64,000 nucleotides of DNA from Lactiplantibacillus modestisalitolerans (GCF_005405425.1 NZ_BJEA01000003.1:147061-211060), one strand, 5' to 3'. Counted from the stretch's first letter, positions 34,561 through 43,060 are shown. Numbers and translations are program-made. The notes: generated from the sequence alone by a model not told the origin.

Positions 34561-35331
34561 CTAGTGTCGTTGGAATTGATTGGAACCGACGCGGACGAGT
34601 AGGCCGCTTGTAAGCAACGCGCGTTGCAACGTCATCGGGTCAAAGTATAGTTGGGACAACCGCTGACGGAGCGTCTGGGCAGTCAGCACTTGATTAGCCG
34701 GTAGCTCAACGACTAACCGGTGTAAAAGAACCGTTAAAACGCGGGCCTCAGTTGGCCATTTGGTTAATCGCACGGGCTCGGCACTAAAATCAAGGTAGTT
34801 TTGTAAGATTTGGGCCGCTTGGGTTTCATCAGTGGGCGGTGTCGACGCGGCCGGTTGGTTAACGGAAATTTCGGCGGGTGCGCTGGGTTGTGCACTGATC
34901 TGCGTTTTCTGGGTCGTCGTGGGTGCAGGGGCCGCCGTAGTGGGCGCTGGCCTGGTCGTTGCCTGCTGGGTCACGCTTTGGTAAATTGCGAGGAATAGCT
35001 TGGCCCGTTTAGCCTTCTCACGAAAAGTAAACTTTTGGTGCCGAATCGTGGCGGCCGCAACTTGAAATTGCTGGGCTAGCGCCTGGTCTTTCATGCCGGT
35101 CGCGAAGGCCATTAGTAGGTTTTGCTGTTTAGTTGTTAGGGTGTTGGCCCGGTCATCAAGGTGAATCAGTTGGCTGAGATTACCGCCGTGAACGACTTGC
35201 AAATGTTCGTGCATAACGGCTGCTTCAGTTGAACAAGGCCAACTAACCTGACAGTAATTGCAGGTTAGTTGCGAGTCGTTACGATGCCAGCCACGTTCTA
35301 AATCGGCCAGGGTGTAGTTAGTTAGGTCCAT
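34561..35331 (-). CDS. transcriptional regulator: zinc-finger-like N-terminus, LuxR-type HTH, DUF2087
   Basis: A 256-residue cytosolic protein with three parts. Residues 24-48 hold a C2H2-like arrangement (CNYC, then HLQVVH: Cys24, Cys27, His43, His48). Residues 65-105 form a GerE/LuxR-like helix-turn-helix (LTTKQQNLLMAFATGMKDQ...TIRHQ). After a long Pro/Thr/Ala/Gln-rich linker (about 120-170), residues 180-256 match DUF2087 (LTKWPTEARVLTVLLHRL...LQRALLTSGLLVR). Similar regulators occur in lactobacilli and bacilli. AAAGGAGG precedes the ATG. Its promoter is preceded by three palindromes, suggesting autoregulation. Confidence 0.8.
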   Translation of the reverse strand: MDLTNYTLADLERGWHRNDSQLTCNYCQVSWPCSTEAAVMHEHLQVVHGGNLSQLIHLDDRANTLTTKQQNLLMAFATGMKDQALAQQFQVAAATIRHQKFTFREKAKRAKLFLAIYQSVTQQATTRPAPTTAAPAPTTTQKTQISAQPSAPAEISVNQPAASTPPTDETQAAQILQNYLDFSAEPVRLTKWPTEARVLTVLLHRLVVELPANQVLTAQTLRQRLSQLYFDPMTLQRALLTSGLLVRVGSNQFQRH

Positions 35332-35352
35332 GGGGACACCTCCTTTAAAATT

Positions 35353-35381
35353 AGTATAGTTGGGTTGACTAAAATTGTAAA
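35353..35381 (-). promoter_or_regulatory. promoter of the DUF2087 regulator gene
   Basis: On the minus strand, -35 TTTACA (35381-35376) and -10 TATACT (35358-35353) are separated by 17 nt. The -35 lies inside a TGTAAACA half-site of the motif family found upstream. Confidence 0.65.
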
Positions 35382-35397
35382 CAGAGTGAGAACATAA

Positions 35398-35491
35398 TGT
35401 TTATTTAAATGATAAACAAAATTATATCAAATATGTTTACTATTTTTGTAAACGTTATATAAACTAGGCGTTTATTATAACGGTAAACGCC
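35398..35491. promoter_or_regulatory. three phased GTTTA palindromes (candidate operators)
   Basis: TGTTTAT-7-ATAAACA (35398-35418), GTTTAC-7-GTAAAC (35435-35453) and GGCGTTTA-9-TAAACGCC (35467-35491) have centres near 35408, 35444 and 35479, about 35-36 bp apart. They stand upstream of the regulator promoter. The third could also form a weak transcription stop. Confidence 0.55.
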
Positions 35492-35519
35492 AAGGCGCTT
35501 TGGGCTTGATTTAGCAAAG

Positions 35520-35570
35520 CAAAACGCCCGGCCGATGAACGGAATGTTTCATCTGGACGGACGTTTTTTT
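35520..35570 (-). terminator. terminator of rqcH
   Basis: Read on the minus strand, an imperfect stem with GATGAA/TTCATC at its core and ACGTCC/GGGCGT at the base, followed by TTTTG. It lies just after the rqcH stop. Confidence 0.75.
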
Positions 35571-35574
35571 AGAC

Positions 35575-37281
35575 CTATTTAGTTGGCGTCAGTTGTTCAA
35601 CGAGTTCAGCACTAGGCGAGACGTACAATGTTCGCTGGCCCTCGTAAATAACGAAGCCGGGTTTGGCACCGTTTGGTTTGCGAATTCGGCGAACTTGAAC
35701 GTAGTCAACCGGAACGGTCGCGGAATCACGAGCCTTTGAGAAGTACGCCGCGAGGTTGGCGGCTTCCGTTAAGGTTTGTTCACTCGGATGCTCACTATGA
35801 ATGATAACGTGTGATCCCGGAATTTTCTGCGTGTGTAACCAGTAGTCGCTCTTACGAGCAGTTTTTAATGTTAACTGGTCATTTTGCCGGTTGTTCTTAC
35901 CAACCGAGATTTCCGTGCCGTCACTGGCAATAAATTGCTGTGGCTGACTTGGTCGGCGAGAACTGCGTTGCTTTTTCTTCATTTTCTTCTGCTTCAGGTA
36001 ACCTTGTTGAACTAATTCTTCGCGAATTTCCGCGATGTCGGCGGGGGTGGCTAACTCGATTTGCGTGTGGACGTTATCGAGGTAGTCAATTTCTGCCTCG
36101 GTGAGTTTAATTTGTTCGCCGACGTAAATCACCGCGTTTTTTTGCTTTTGGTAACGCGCAAAGTATTTTTGGGCGTTGCGGGACGGTGATAATTGGTTAG
36201 ACAATTTGATTTTAAGCGGCGCGTTATCGTGATAATAGTCGGGGAGCGTGATACTCGTCATGCCCCGTTTAACTTGATTTAAGTAGGTCGTTAAAATTTC
36301 ACCCTTCAAGCGTAATTCGTCAGCGGTTTTGGTGTTGGCGAGGGTGGCTTGCAATTTTTTCAGTTTGTTCCGGTTTTTCTTGAGATCGTTGCGAACGACC
36401 CGAATTAAGTTGCCGGCTTGTTGCTGAACCCGCTCGCGCTGTGCGGCGTCAGCGTAATAGAAGTCTAGCAATGCGCTCAGGGAATCAAAGGTGCGCGTTG
36501 TTTGACCAAAGCGACTGAATGGTCCGGCAGCGAACATCGTTTTATGGTTGGCGAGCGTTAATAACGTGGCCTGGGGAGTATCAAATTGTGCCAGGAAGTC
36601 CTGGTAATGACGATCCAAATCACCCGGTTGGTGTAGATCCGCTGCTAACTGTTGGGCGCTATCACGACCAAAGCCTTGATAGTGTTGCTGCAACTGTTTG
36701 GCTAGGACGTCCTCGTTCGGAAATTCGGTGACCAAGGCCCGGTAATCCTGATTGGGCACGTACGGATTGCGCTTATCCTGTTTTGGCGGCTCGATGTACG
36801 TTGCGCCTGGTAGTAAAAGACGATAACGATTTTGATCGGACCCAATCCGCTTGATTGCGTCTAAAATGCGTCCGGTTTGGTGATCAACTAAAATCACGTT
36901 ACTGTGGCGGGCCATAATTTCAATAATTAAAGTTAATTGTTCTGCATCACCAAGCTCGTTACGGGCCGTGAGTGTTAAGTGGACGACCCGGTCATTATCG
37001 ACTTGACGCACGTCCGTCACGATTGCGCCTTGGAGATATTTACGCATCATCATGGCGAAGTTGGTTGGGACTGCGGGATTGACGTACGGTACCTGCGTAA
37101 TTTGGATGCGGGGGTACGTTGGGTCGGCGGACAGTAAGACTGGCCAATTTTTGCGGTTGGCCCGGACGGTTAAAATCAATTCATTTTGGTATGGCTGGTT
37201 GATTTTACTAATCCGGCCACCAACTAATTTTTGATGTAATTCGGTGACCATCGCGTGGGTGAATAAACCATCAAAAGACAT
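35575..37281 (-). CDS. rqcH: RqcH (NFACT/FbpA family) ribosome quality control factor
   Basis: A 568-residue NFACT protein that binds split 50S subunits with peptidyl-tRNA and adds C-terminal Ala tails; older annotations call it fibronectin-binding protein A. The NFACT-N domain opens with MSFDGLFTHAMVTELHQKLVGGRISKI. Middle coiled coils contain RNDLKKNRNKLKKLQATLA. The NFACT-R domain is near 440-550, with EISVGKNNRQNDQLTLKTARKSDYWLHTQKIPGSHVII split over residues 440-480. I start at the ATG at 37281. It is monocistronic, divergent from the MarR gene. Confidence 0.92.
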   Translation of the reverse strand: MSFDGLFTHAMVTELHQKLVGGRISKINQPYQNELILTVRANRKNWPVLLSADPTYPRIQITQVPYVNPAVPTNFAMMMRKYLQGAIVTDVRQVDNDRVVHLTLTARNELGDAEQLTLIIEIMARHSNVILVDHQTGRILDAIKRIGSDQNRYRLLLPGATYIEPPKQDKRNPYVPNQDYRALVTEFPNEDVLAKQLQQHYQGFGRDSAQQLAADLHQPGDLDRHYQDFLAQFDTPQATLLTLANHKTMFAAGPFSRFGQTTRTFDSLSALLDFYYADAAQRERVQQQAGNLIRVVRNDLKKNRNKLKKLQATLANTKTADELRLKGEILTTYLNQVKRGMTSITLPDYYHDNAPLKIKLSNQLSPSRNAQKYFARYQKQKNAVIYVGEQIKLTEAEIDYLDNVHTQIELATPADIAEIREELVQQGYLKQKKMKKKQRSSRRPSQPQQFIASDGTEISVGKNNRQNDQLTLKTARKSDYWLHTQKIPGSHVIIHSEHPSEQTLTEAANLAAYFSKARDSATVPVDYVQVRRIRKPNGAKPGFVIYEGQRTLYVSPSAELVEQLTPTK

Positions 37282-37490
37282 GTGATCACTCGCTTTCGTT
37301 GAATTTCGTTCCGACCGCCAGTTCAATGGCGGTCAACCGCCTACTAGTATACCGTTTACGGGTTATGAAACACAAGCTAACGGTTTACGGTAAGGGACGT
37401 TACTAACGCTTGAAAAGTTAATGGTATATGCAAAAACTAATTTAACGGGATTTTAATTGAAAAAGAGTCGCGCGCTCGGGCTGATTATTG

Positions 37491-37496
37491 TATAAT
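37491..37496 (+). promoter_or_regulatory. -10 box upstream of the marR-like gene
   Basis: TATAAT 32 nt before the MarR-family start; no strong -35. Near-consensus -10 only. Confidence 0.45.
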
Positions 37497-37528
37497 ACAG
37501 ATGACTTATTTTTGGGAGGTTGGTAGAA

Positions 37529-37948
37529 ATGAAATCAAGTTTAGCCGCACTCGCTGCAGCTGCCAAACAGCAAACGGCCATTTTGAAAACGATGACCAAG
37601 CGGCAGGGGATTACCGTTGCGGAATGGCAACTATTGTTACAGCTCCAAGCCGGAGCTGATACGCAAGAAAAGCTGGCCGCCGTCATGCAATTAGATACGT
37701 CCACCCTGAGCCGCCAGCTTGCAAACTTAGTTAAAAAGGAATGCCTAGATAAGCAAGCGGTAGGTCGCGACCGGCGGCAACTGATCTATTCAATGACGGC
37801 TACCGGGGAAGCTGCGTTAGCGCAAATCGGGACGGACTACCAGCAATTTGAAGCTGCCGTTTTTGATAAGTGGCCCCAGGATGAACAGAACTTATTACGA
37901 ATTTTATTAAACCGGTTAAATAAATCAGTTGAGCGGGTCGAACAGTAA
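37529..37948 (+). CDS. MarR-family transcriptional regulator
   Basis: A 139-residue winged-helix repressor type. The HTH lies at about residues 45-75 (TQEKLAAVMQLDTSTLSRQLANLVKKECL), and the wing with the conserved DRR (VGRDRRQLIYSMTATGEAAL) at 80-100. Dimerisation helices are at both ends. The ATG at 37529 has GGGAGG at 9 nt. No transporter is adjacent; DegV follows after a gap with repeated -10 strings. Ligand and targets unknown. Confidence 0.88.
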   Translation: MKSSLAALAAAAKQQTAILKTMTKRQGITVAEWQLLLQLQAGADTQEKLAAVMQLDTSTLSRQLANLVKKECLDKQAVGRDRRQLIYSMTATGEAALAQIGTDYQQFEAAVFDKWPQDEQNLLRILLNRLNKSVERVEQ

Positions 37949-37980
37949 TGGAATCGGTGGGGTTCGGTAGTCCCACCGGT

Positions 37981-38029
37981 CATTTTATGCTATGATGTCA
38001 TTTTATGCTATGATACTGTATGCTATGAT
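37981..38029 (+). repeat. three tandem TATGCTATGAT units (stacked -10 boxes)
   Basis: TATGCTATGAT occurs at 37986, 38004 and 38019. The first two are part of an exact 16-nt tandem duplication (CATTTTATGCTATGAT, period 18). Each contains TGCTATGAT, an extended -10-like string, and all precede degV by under 85 nt. Confidence 0.8.
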
Positions 38030-38067
38030 GATAAGTATGACTTTAAGATGAGAAGTAGGTGTATGTC

Positions 38068-38937
38068 ATGAAGATTGCTGTTGTTACTGACAGCACCAGC
38101 TATTTGACACCGCAAGAGGTCGCTGACAACGATATTCACGTTGTGCCAATTCCGGTTATTATAGATGGAAAAGTATATCAGGAAGGCGTTGACATTACGA
38201 CGGCGGATTTCTACGCCAACATGAAGTCGTTCAAGACGTTTCCAAGTACGTCGCAACCGCCCGTTGGGGAAATGGTTGATTTTTATAATCGTTTAGGTCA
38301 ACAAGGTTACGATGCCGTGATCAGTATTCACTTGGCAAGTACCATTTCTGGTTTTTATAATAGCCTCCTAAACATGCGTAGTATGGTAGACGGTATCAAA
38401 TTGTACCCGTATGATTCACAAATCACCGTGCGCTTGATGGGGTATTTAGCCATTGAAGCTGCGCGGATGGCTAAGGCGGGCCATACCGTTGAAGAAATTT
38501 TAGCGCGTTTAGACGATTTACGGGCGTCAATGGGTGAATATTTTATCGTGGATGATTTACAAAATTTAGTTCGCGGTGGCCGGTTATCCAATGCGTCGGC
38601 GTTCATCGGGAGTGTCCTACGAATCAAGCCGTTACTAACGTTTGATGAGCAGCACGAAATCGTGGCTTTTGAAAAAGTTCGCTCAACGAAAAAGGCGCTG
38701 GCCCGCGTTGAGCATCTATTTGAAGAAGCCCAGGCAAAGGTGGATTATCCGCTGCGAGCCATTATCGTTCAGGGTAATAATTTAGAAGCAGCGCAGGCTT
38801 GGAAAGCGAAGCTGCAGCAGCAGTACCCCGATATGCCGATCGATTTAACCTATTTTGGACCGGTAATCGGGACCCACTTAGGTGATAAATCGTTAGCGTT
38901 AGCTTGGCTGAAGGATATTGATAAGGCGTATAAATAA
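38068..38937 (+). CDS. degV: DegV family fatty-acid-binding protein
   Basis: A 289-residue DegV/FakB-like protein; family members bind a fatty acid and present it to the kinase FakA. The N-terminal domain starts KIAVVTDSTSYLTPQ, and the FPSTSQPPVGEMVDFY segment with the Thr-Ser contacts lies near residue 60. SIHLASTISGFYNSL is near 93, and the C-terminal LVRGGRLSNASAFIG motif near 170. The ATG at 38068 has AGTAGGTG upstream. The following GNAT gene overlaps its stop by one base (TAATG), so they are translationally coupled. Confidence 0.93.
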   Translation: MKIAVVTDSTSYLTPQEVADNDIHVVPIPVIIDGKVYQEGVDITTADFYANMKSFKTFPSTSQPPVGEMVDFYNRLGQQGYDAVISIHLASTISGFYNSLLNMRSMVDGIKLYPYDSQITVRLMGYLAIEAARMAKAGHTVEEILARLDDLRASMGEYFIVDDLQNLVRGGRLSNASAFIGSVLRIKPLLTFDEQHEIVAFEKVRSTKKALARVEHLFEEAQAKVDYPLRAIIVQGNNLEAAQAWKAKLQQQYPDMPIDLTYFGPVIGTHLGDKSLALAWLKDIDKAYK

Positions 38938-39371
38938 TGGAAATAATTTTTTCAAACGAAGCTCCCCAGCGAGCGGCGGCCTATGCACTTCGGCAGGCGG
39001 TGTTTGTTGAGGAGCGCGGAATCGCTGCTGAATTGGAGTTTGACGATAAGGATACTGATGAGCGGCTGTACGCCGTTGCGTATTCGGAAAAACGCTTGCC
39101 GCTAGCGACGCTCCGCCTGGAACCGCAAGCTCAGCAAGTAATGCGGTTTGGGCGGATTTGTACCCGGAAGGCCTATCGCGGTCAGGGGCTTGGGCGACAA
39201 CTGCTGATGGCAGCGGAAGCTTGGGCCATCGCTCACGGTGCTAAGCAGGCCCAGATTGATGGCGAATTAACCGCGCAGGGCTTTTATGAACACTGCGGGT
39301 ACCACGTCACGGCCGGGCCGTTTGAAGAGGCCGGTGCGCCAGTAGTCGTCTTGCGGAAAACTTTAATTTAA
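38937..39371 (+). CDS. GNAT family N-acetyltransferase
   Basis: A 144-residue GNAT acetyltransferase. The acetyl-CoA loop RICTRKAYRGQGLGRQLLMAAEAWA (Q/RxxGxG) is near residue 75, and a C-terminal HCGYHVTAGPFEEAGAPVV near 115 resembles the ElaA-like subgroup (EERGIAAELEFDDKD at 28 is also typical of it). Starts within the stop of degV. The acceptor is unknown. Confidence 0.88.
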   Translation: MEIIFSNEAPQRAAAYALRQAVFVEERGIAAELEFDDKDTDERLYAVAYSEKRLPLATLRLEPQAQQVMRFGRICTRKAYRGQGLGRQLLMAAEAWAIAHGAKQAQIDGELTAQGFYEHCGYHVTAGPFEEAGAPVVVLRKTLI

Positions 39372-39380
39372 TACGGATTG

Positions 39381-39412
39381 AAAAAGTCGTGACTTTGGGC
39401 ACGGCCTTTTTT
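39381..39412 (+). terminator. terminator after the degV-GNAT pair
   Basis: A short stem GTCGTG/CACGGC (with one G-U) around an ACTTTGGG loop is followed by six T. Confidence 0.6.
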
Positions 39413-39491
39413 ATGGCCGTTGATTGACGGATGCAGCGTAATCAACGACAATAGATTCGGTAGCACGCTTAGGAAAGGAATTAGGTGATGT

Positions 39492-40250
39492 ATGCAAACT
39501 CGAGCAGAACTAAAAACGCAGATTAAGCAATTATTTAAGGGGCGCTGGCGGTCGGCAATTGGCCTGTGCATCGTCGTTAGTTTACTGTCAATTTTTCAAA
39601 TTTTAGCGGATTATTCCGAGCAGCGCTCGTCCGGGACGGATTTAAGCGTCACCCCGGATGTCACCGGCAACGTCACTCAGGCGCTGAGTCACGTTTCAAT
39701 CGCTGATCTAACACTAGCGGGGGGCGTTTTGAGTGGGATTTTACTCGTGCAACTGGTCATTGGGCTAGTGATCGCCCTGTTTAAAATTGGAACGAGTTAC
39801 AGTATGTTAGATTGGGTGCGGAACCCGCAACGAGCGATCCATCCCGTTAGTGACGCCACGGTAGCTTTTACGCGGCAATACGGCTGGTCCGTCATTGGGT
39901 TGATCATTTACCGGACCGTTTTGATTATCCTGTGGGGTTGCTTATTAATCGTTCCGGGCATTATTAAGGCTTACGCCTATTCACAAGCTTATTACGTTTA
40001 TAAAGATATGGTAGCGGCCACTCCACAAGGTGGCCCCAAACCGCGCTTTCGTGATGCCATTACCCGCTCCCGGCAACTGATGCGCGGGCACAAATGGCAG
40101 CTGTTCGTTTTGCAACTCAGTTTTATTGGGTGGGCGCTACTTTCCATTTTAACGGCGGGTATTGGTCAACTCTGGTTAGTGCCGTATACGTACGGGACCT
40201 ACGCCGCTTACTACGACGAATTAACCCGGGTAACGCCCGCCACGGTCTAG
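39492..40250 (+). CDS. DUF975 family membrane protein
   Basis: A 252-residue polytopic membrane protein. The N-terminal cytoplasmic motif TRAELKTQIKQLFKGRW marks DUF975, followed by about five transmembrane segments (about 20-40, 75-100, 135-160, 200-225). PGIIKAYAYSQAYYVYKDM near 155 and AITRSRQLMRGHKWQLFVLQLSFIGW near 190 are the other conserved parts. Function unknown. An AGGTGATGT site precedes the ATG. Confidence 0.85.
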   Translation: MQTRAELKTQIKQLFKGRWRSAIGLCIVVSLLSIFQILADYSEQRSSGTDLSVTPDVTGNVTQALSHVSIADLTLAGGVLSGILLVQLVIGLVIALFKIGTSYSMLDWVRNPQRAIHPVSDATVAFTRQYGWSVIGLIIYRTVLIILWGCLLIVPGIIKAYAYSQAYYVYKDMVAATPQGGPKPRFRDAITRSRQLMRGHKWQLFVLQLSFIGWALLSILTAGIGQLWLVPYTYGTYAAYYDELTRVTPATV

Positions 40251-40356
40251 TTATGAACGATTAGTTTAGGGTCACGGAATTTTTTTTGAGATGCTTAGGA
40301 CAAGCTTGTTAAAATATGATAAACTTGCGGAAGTAAGAAAGGAAGTGCGATCGTTA

Positions 40357-41076
40357 ATGCCTGAACAAGAACCAACGCGGATGTCCCGGTTGCGGGCCCG
40401 CCAGGCTGCTAAAGATAGCAAGCGGCACCGTTCAGCGGGTTCGCAGGGACCGCAAAAGCCCCAGAAACCGCAACCACCTAAAAAGAAGCGCCACGTTTCG
40501 TTGTGGTTGTTGGCCGCCATCGTAATTGCGCTCGGCGGTGCGACGGTTTACTTTGTGCGTGCGGCGACTGATCAAGATCTCGTCCAAACGGACAGTTCAA
40601 GCCGTCAGTCGAAAACGCACCATAGCAAGCGGGCTAAATCGAGCTCCAAAAAGAAGCATAAAAAGCAAGCTTCGTCGAGTACGGATACGACGGATGCAAC
40701 GGCCGATACGGAGACCACGAGCACGAATTCAGCAGTAACGTCACCTCAAGGTACGGCGCAGCAGAGTTCGACACAGTCGCATACAACGACATCAACGCAT
40801 GCTGAGTCCTCGGCAACTAGTCATAGTACGAGTACGGCTCACAGTAGTAGTGCGGCTACGTCAAGCAACCAGCAAAATAGTCAGTCGAGTTCTTCAGGTC
40901 AGGCGTCGTCCAGTTCGTCCAGTCAGGCTTCGTCAGAGGCATCGAGCGATAATCAGGATGGCTCTAAGACGTTTGATAACTTAGATGATGCGAAGGTTTA
41001 TGGTAACTCGATTTCGGGGAACTATAAGATAACGACTAACAAGGATGGGTCGTACGTCACGACCAAAGCAAATTAG
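40357..41076 (+). CDS. single-pass membrane protein with long Ser/Thr-rich extracellular region
   Basis: About 239 residues: a basic, Pro/Lys-rich cytoplasmic segment (1-46), one transmembrane helix (about 48-67, LWLLAAIVIALGGATVYFV), a Lys-rich patch, then about 110 residues dominated by Ser, Thr, Ala and Gln, and a compact C-terminal domain (KTFDNLDDAKVYGNSISGNYKITT). The Ser-rich part may be glycosylated or act as a wall spacer. No LPxTG motif. The start is uncertain: the ATG at 40357 is 13 nt from AAAGGA. Protein family not recognised. Confidence 0.7.
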   Translation: MPEQEPTRMSRLRARQAAKDSKRHRSAGSQGPQKPQKPQPPKKKRHVSLWLLAAIVIALGGATVYFVRAATDQDLVQTDSSSRQSKTHHSKRAKSSSKKKHKKQASSSTDTTDATADTETTSTNSAVTSPQGTAQQSSTQSHTTTSTHAESSATSHSTSTAHSSSAATSSNQQNSQSSSSGQASSSSSSQASSEASSDNQDGSKTFDNLDDAKVYGNSISGNYKITTNKDGSYVTTKAN

Positions 41077-41134
41077 GTTTTTGCGGCTAGTTTCGGTATA
41101 ATAGCCGTAAACGTTTTAGATCGGAGTGATGGAG

Positions 41135-41422
41135 ATGGAGCACGAAATGGAAGTTAAGTATCCAGCCATTTTCCGGGATGAGGGAACTTATTGGGACGTT
41201 CGCTTCCCAGACGTTCCCGCCGCCCAAACGTTTGGTGCTAGCGTTCCAATTGCCGCTGACAACGCGGCGAACGCGTTAGCCATTGCGTTATTTGAACAAC
41301 CCCGGCCAGTGGCGTCTAACCCGCAGTATTGGCGGTTAGCGTCAACTGAATTCGTTGTTTGGATTACCATGGCCAACGTACAGTTTGGACCCGGCACCGA
41401 CACCCCAGAGCCGATGAATTGA
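41135..41422 (+). CDS. HicB-like antitoxin-family protein without HicA
   Basis: A 95-residue protein whose first 50 residues, VKYPAIFRDEGTYWDVRFPDVPAAQTFG, follow the HicB/RNase H-like fold pattern (YPA.F......Y.V.FPDLPG..T.G). The usual following ribbon-helix-helix is absent; the C-terminus ends in a short hydrophobic strand. No HicA toxin (about 60 residues with a catalytic His) is adjacent, so it is an orphan. CGGAG lies 8 nt before the ATG at 41135. The downstream gene begins 65 nt after its stop. Confidence 0.75.
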   Translation: MEHEMEVKYPAIFRDEGTYWDVRFPDVPAAQTFGASVPIAADNAANALAIALFEQPRPVASNPQYWRLASTEFVVWITMANVQFGPGTDTPEPMN

Positions 41423-41487
41423 TGAACCAATCCCAGACGGTTTGCCTACGTGGCAGACCGTTTTTTATTGAAAGGATCAGATTGAAT

Positions 41488-42270
41488 ATGCAAGCACACC
41501 CCTTAATTTTTGATACCCAGATTGCTAAGGACAAACCAGAAAATATTCGCCATACCCACAATGCCTGTCCATTTTGTGAACCGACTGCGTTAACGGACAT
41601 TTTAGCGCAAGAAGCGGACCGTACTTGGTTGATGAATAAGTTTCCAACCTTGCAAGCGACTTGGCAAACAATCGTGATCGAAACGGCTGATCATAACGGC
41701 GACATTTCGACGTATTCGGTTGCGCAAAACCGGGCCATCTTTGACTTTACGATTCGGCACTGGCAACGGACGATTGCGAGCCATGAGTATGCGTCCGTTC
41801 TCCTGTATAAAAATTTCGGTCCCCATTCTGGTGGTAGTCTGCGCCACCCCCACATGCAGATTGTGGGCTTAGAAGACGTGGATGGTTATGGTAACGTGCG
41901 CCCTGAAAACTTGACTGGTTACCCGGTCATTACGACCGATCGCGTTCACGTCACGGTTTCCGACCAACCAGTGATGGGGTTTGTCGAGTTTAACGTGGCC
42001 GCCGACTGGGACGCAACGGCAGCATTAGCGGATGCGGTTCAGGTCGTGGTTCGCTGGACTTTAAACGATTATTTTAACGGTCGTTGCGATAGTTATAACT
42101 TGTTCTTTTACCCGCTGGGTGAACGGATCGTTTGTAAAATCGTGCCCCTATTTAACGTCTCGCCGTATTACATCGGTTACCAGCTCTCACAGGCGGATAC
42201 CCCGGAACGGATGCGCGAAATTGCGAGCTCGGCGCGCCACCGTTTTAACGACGAGTTGCCACGGCTCTAA
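41488..42270 (+). CDS. GalT/HIT-like protein (DUF4931)
   Basis: A 260-residue protein related to galactose-1-phosphate uridylyltransferase. Signature: KNFGPHSGGSLRHPHMQIVGLE near residue 112 (HxGxSLxHPHxQ, with the His-Pro-His active site), and an N-terminal CPFC near residue 26 that could bind zinc with later His residues. Shorter than GalT, and no gal genes are nearby, so a nucleotidyl- or phosphoryl-transfer role on another substrate is likely. AAAGGA precedes the ATG at 41488. Confidence 0.8.
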   Translation: MQAHPLIFDTQIAKDKPENIRHTHNACPFCEPTALTDILAQEADRTWLMNKFPTLQATWQTIVIETADHNGDISTYSVAQNRAIFDFTIRHWQRTIASHEYASVLLYKNFGPHSGGSLRHPHMQIVGLEDVDGYGNVRPENLTGYPVITTDRVHVTVSDQPVMGFVEFNVAADWDATAALADAVQVVVRWTLNDYFNGRCDSYNLFFYPLGERIVCKIVPLFNVSPYYIGYQLSQADTPERMREIASSARHRFNDELPRL

Positions 42271-42338
42271 TTTAAAATGAGTATGTTATGATAAATGGGA
42301 AAGTATGACTGAAAAATCAATTGATGGAGGCATGAACC

Positions 42339-42671
42339 GTGCAAAATATGATTCCAGGTGACATGTTAGAGGTTAATCAGAAACTAAAGTGGGCGTTGGA
42401 TAACGGAATTGATGCGGATGAACAGAGCGTGATTAACAACGCCGTGTTGGAAGGTACCCAGTACTTTGTCGATGAAGCGTTAGAAGGCAGTTACTGGACG
42501 GTCAAGTGGGATCCCCAACATCAAAATATTGATATTTACGGGACGACTGGTACGGTCGTAGGTCAAATCAAACCGTTAACCGCGACCCTTGAACAAGATT
42601 TTCGCCAGGATTCACAGGGGCTCTTCTTACGAATCGAAAAAGAAGTGGCCGTCGTAGTCCGGAATAATTAG
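42339..42671 (+). CDS. conserved hypothetical protein
   Basis: A 110-residue acidic cytosolic protein, GTG start with GGAGG 8 nt upstream. No catalytic motif is visible. A central YWTVKWDPQHQNIDIYG suggests a beta-rich fold. It is 21 nt from the next gene, and the two probably form an operon. I do not recognise the family. Confidence 0.65.
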   Translation: MQNMIPGDMLEVNQKLKWALDNGIDADEQSVINNAVLEGTQYFVDEALEGSYWTVKWDPQHQNIDIYGTTGTVVGQIKPLTATLEQDFRQDSQGLFLRIEKEVAVVVRNN

Positions 42672-42700
42672 GCGGGAAACTGCAAAGTGAGGTGAGCAAC

Positions 42701-43009
42701 TTGTTTGATCAGCGAGCAGCGCGCTATGCAACGTTAGGCTTGGTCGCAAAATTACCGGGTGCGGTGATTGATGGCATCTGGGCGGTGATCGACGATGATT
42801 TACAAGGCGTCGTGCAATTGCCGCGGGTCCTTCAATTTGCCCTGATTTCGCGGTCAGGGTGCGTTACGGTCGTCTTCGATTCCAAACACCAAACGATTTT
42901 GGAATTTGACTTACCGGAACCCTATCAGGCCGCCTTTCCAGAAACGGTGGCGGTTTTAGACGATGGTCACCAGCAAACGATGATGTTAGTCGACGAACTG
43001 ACGGTTTAA
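42701..43009 (+). CDS. DUF960-like small protein
   Basis: About 102 residues starting at a TTG at 42701 behind GAGG: MFDQRAARYATLGLVAKLPGAVIDGIWAVID. The pattern FD...RYaT.G...klP is that of DUF960 proteins of staphylococci and lactobacilli, followed by a beta-rich part (VLQFALISRSGCVTVVFDSKHQ). Function unknown. A GTG at 42692 is an alternative start. A terminator follows. Confidence 0.65.
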   Translation: MFDQRAARYATLGLVAKLPGAVIDGIWAVIDDDLQGVVQLPRVLQFALISRSGCVTVVFDSKHQTILEFDLPEPYQAAFPETVAVLDDGHQQTMMLVDELTV

Positions 43010-43018
43010 AGCTAATTT

Positions 43019-43060
43019 AAAAGGCTCCAGTTACCATATCACCCGGTAACTGGAGCCTTT
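43019..43060 (+). terminator. terminator
   Basis: AAAGGCTCCAGTTACC pairs with GGTAACTGGAGCCTTT (16 bp) and is followed by GTTTAG. Confidence 0.9.
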
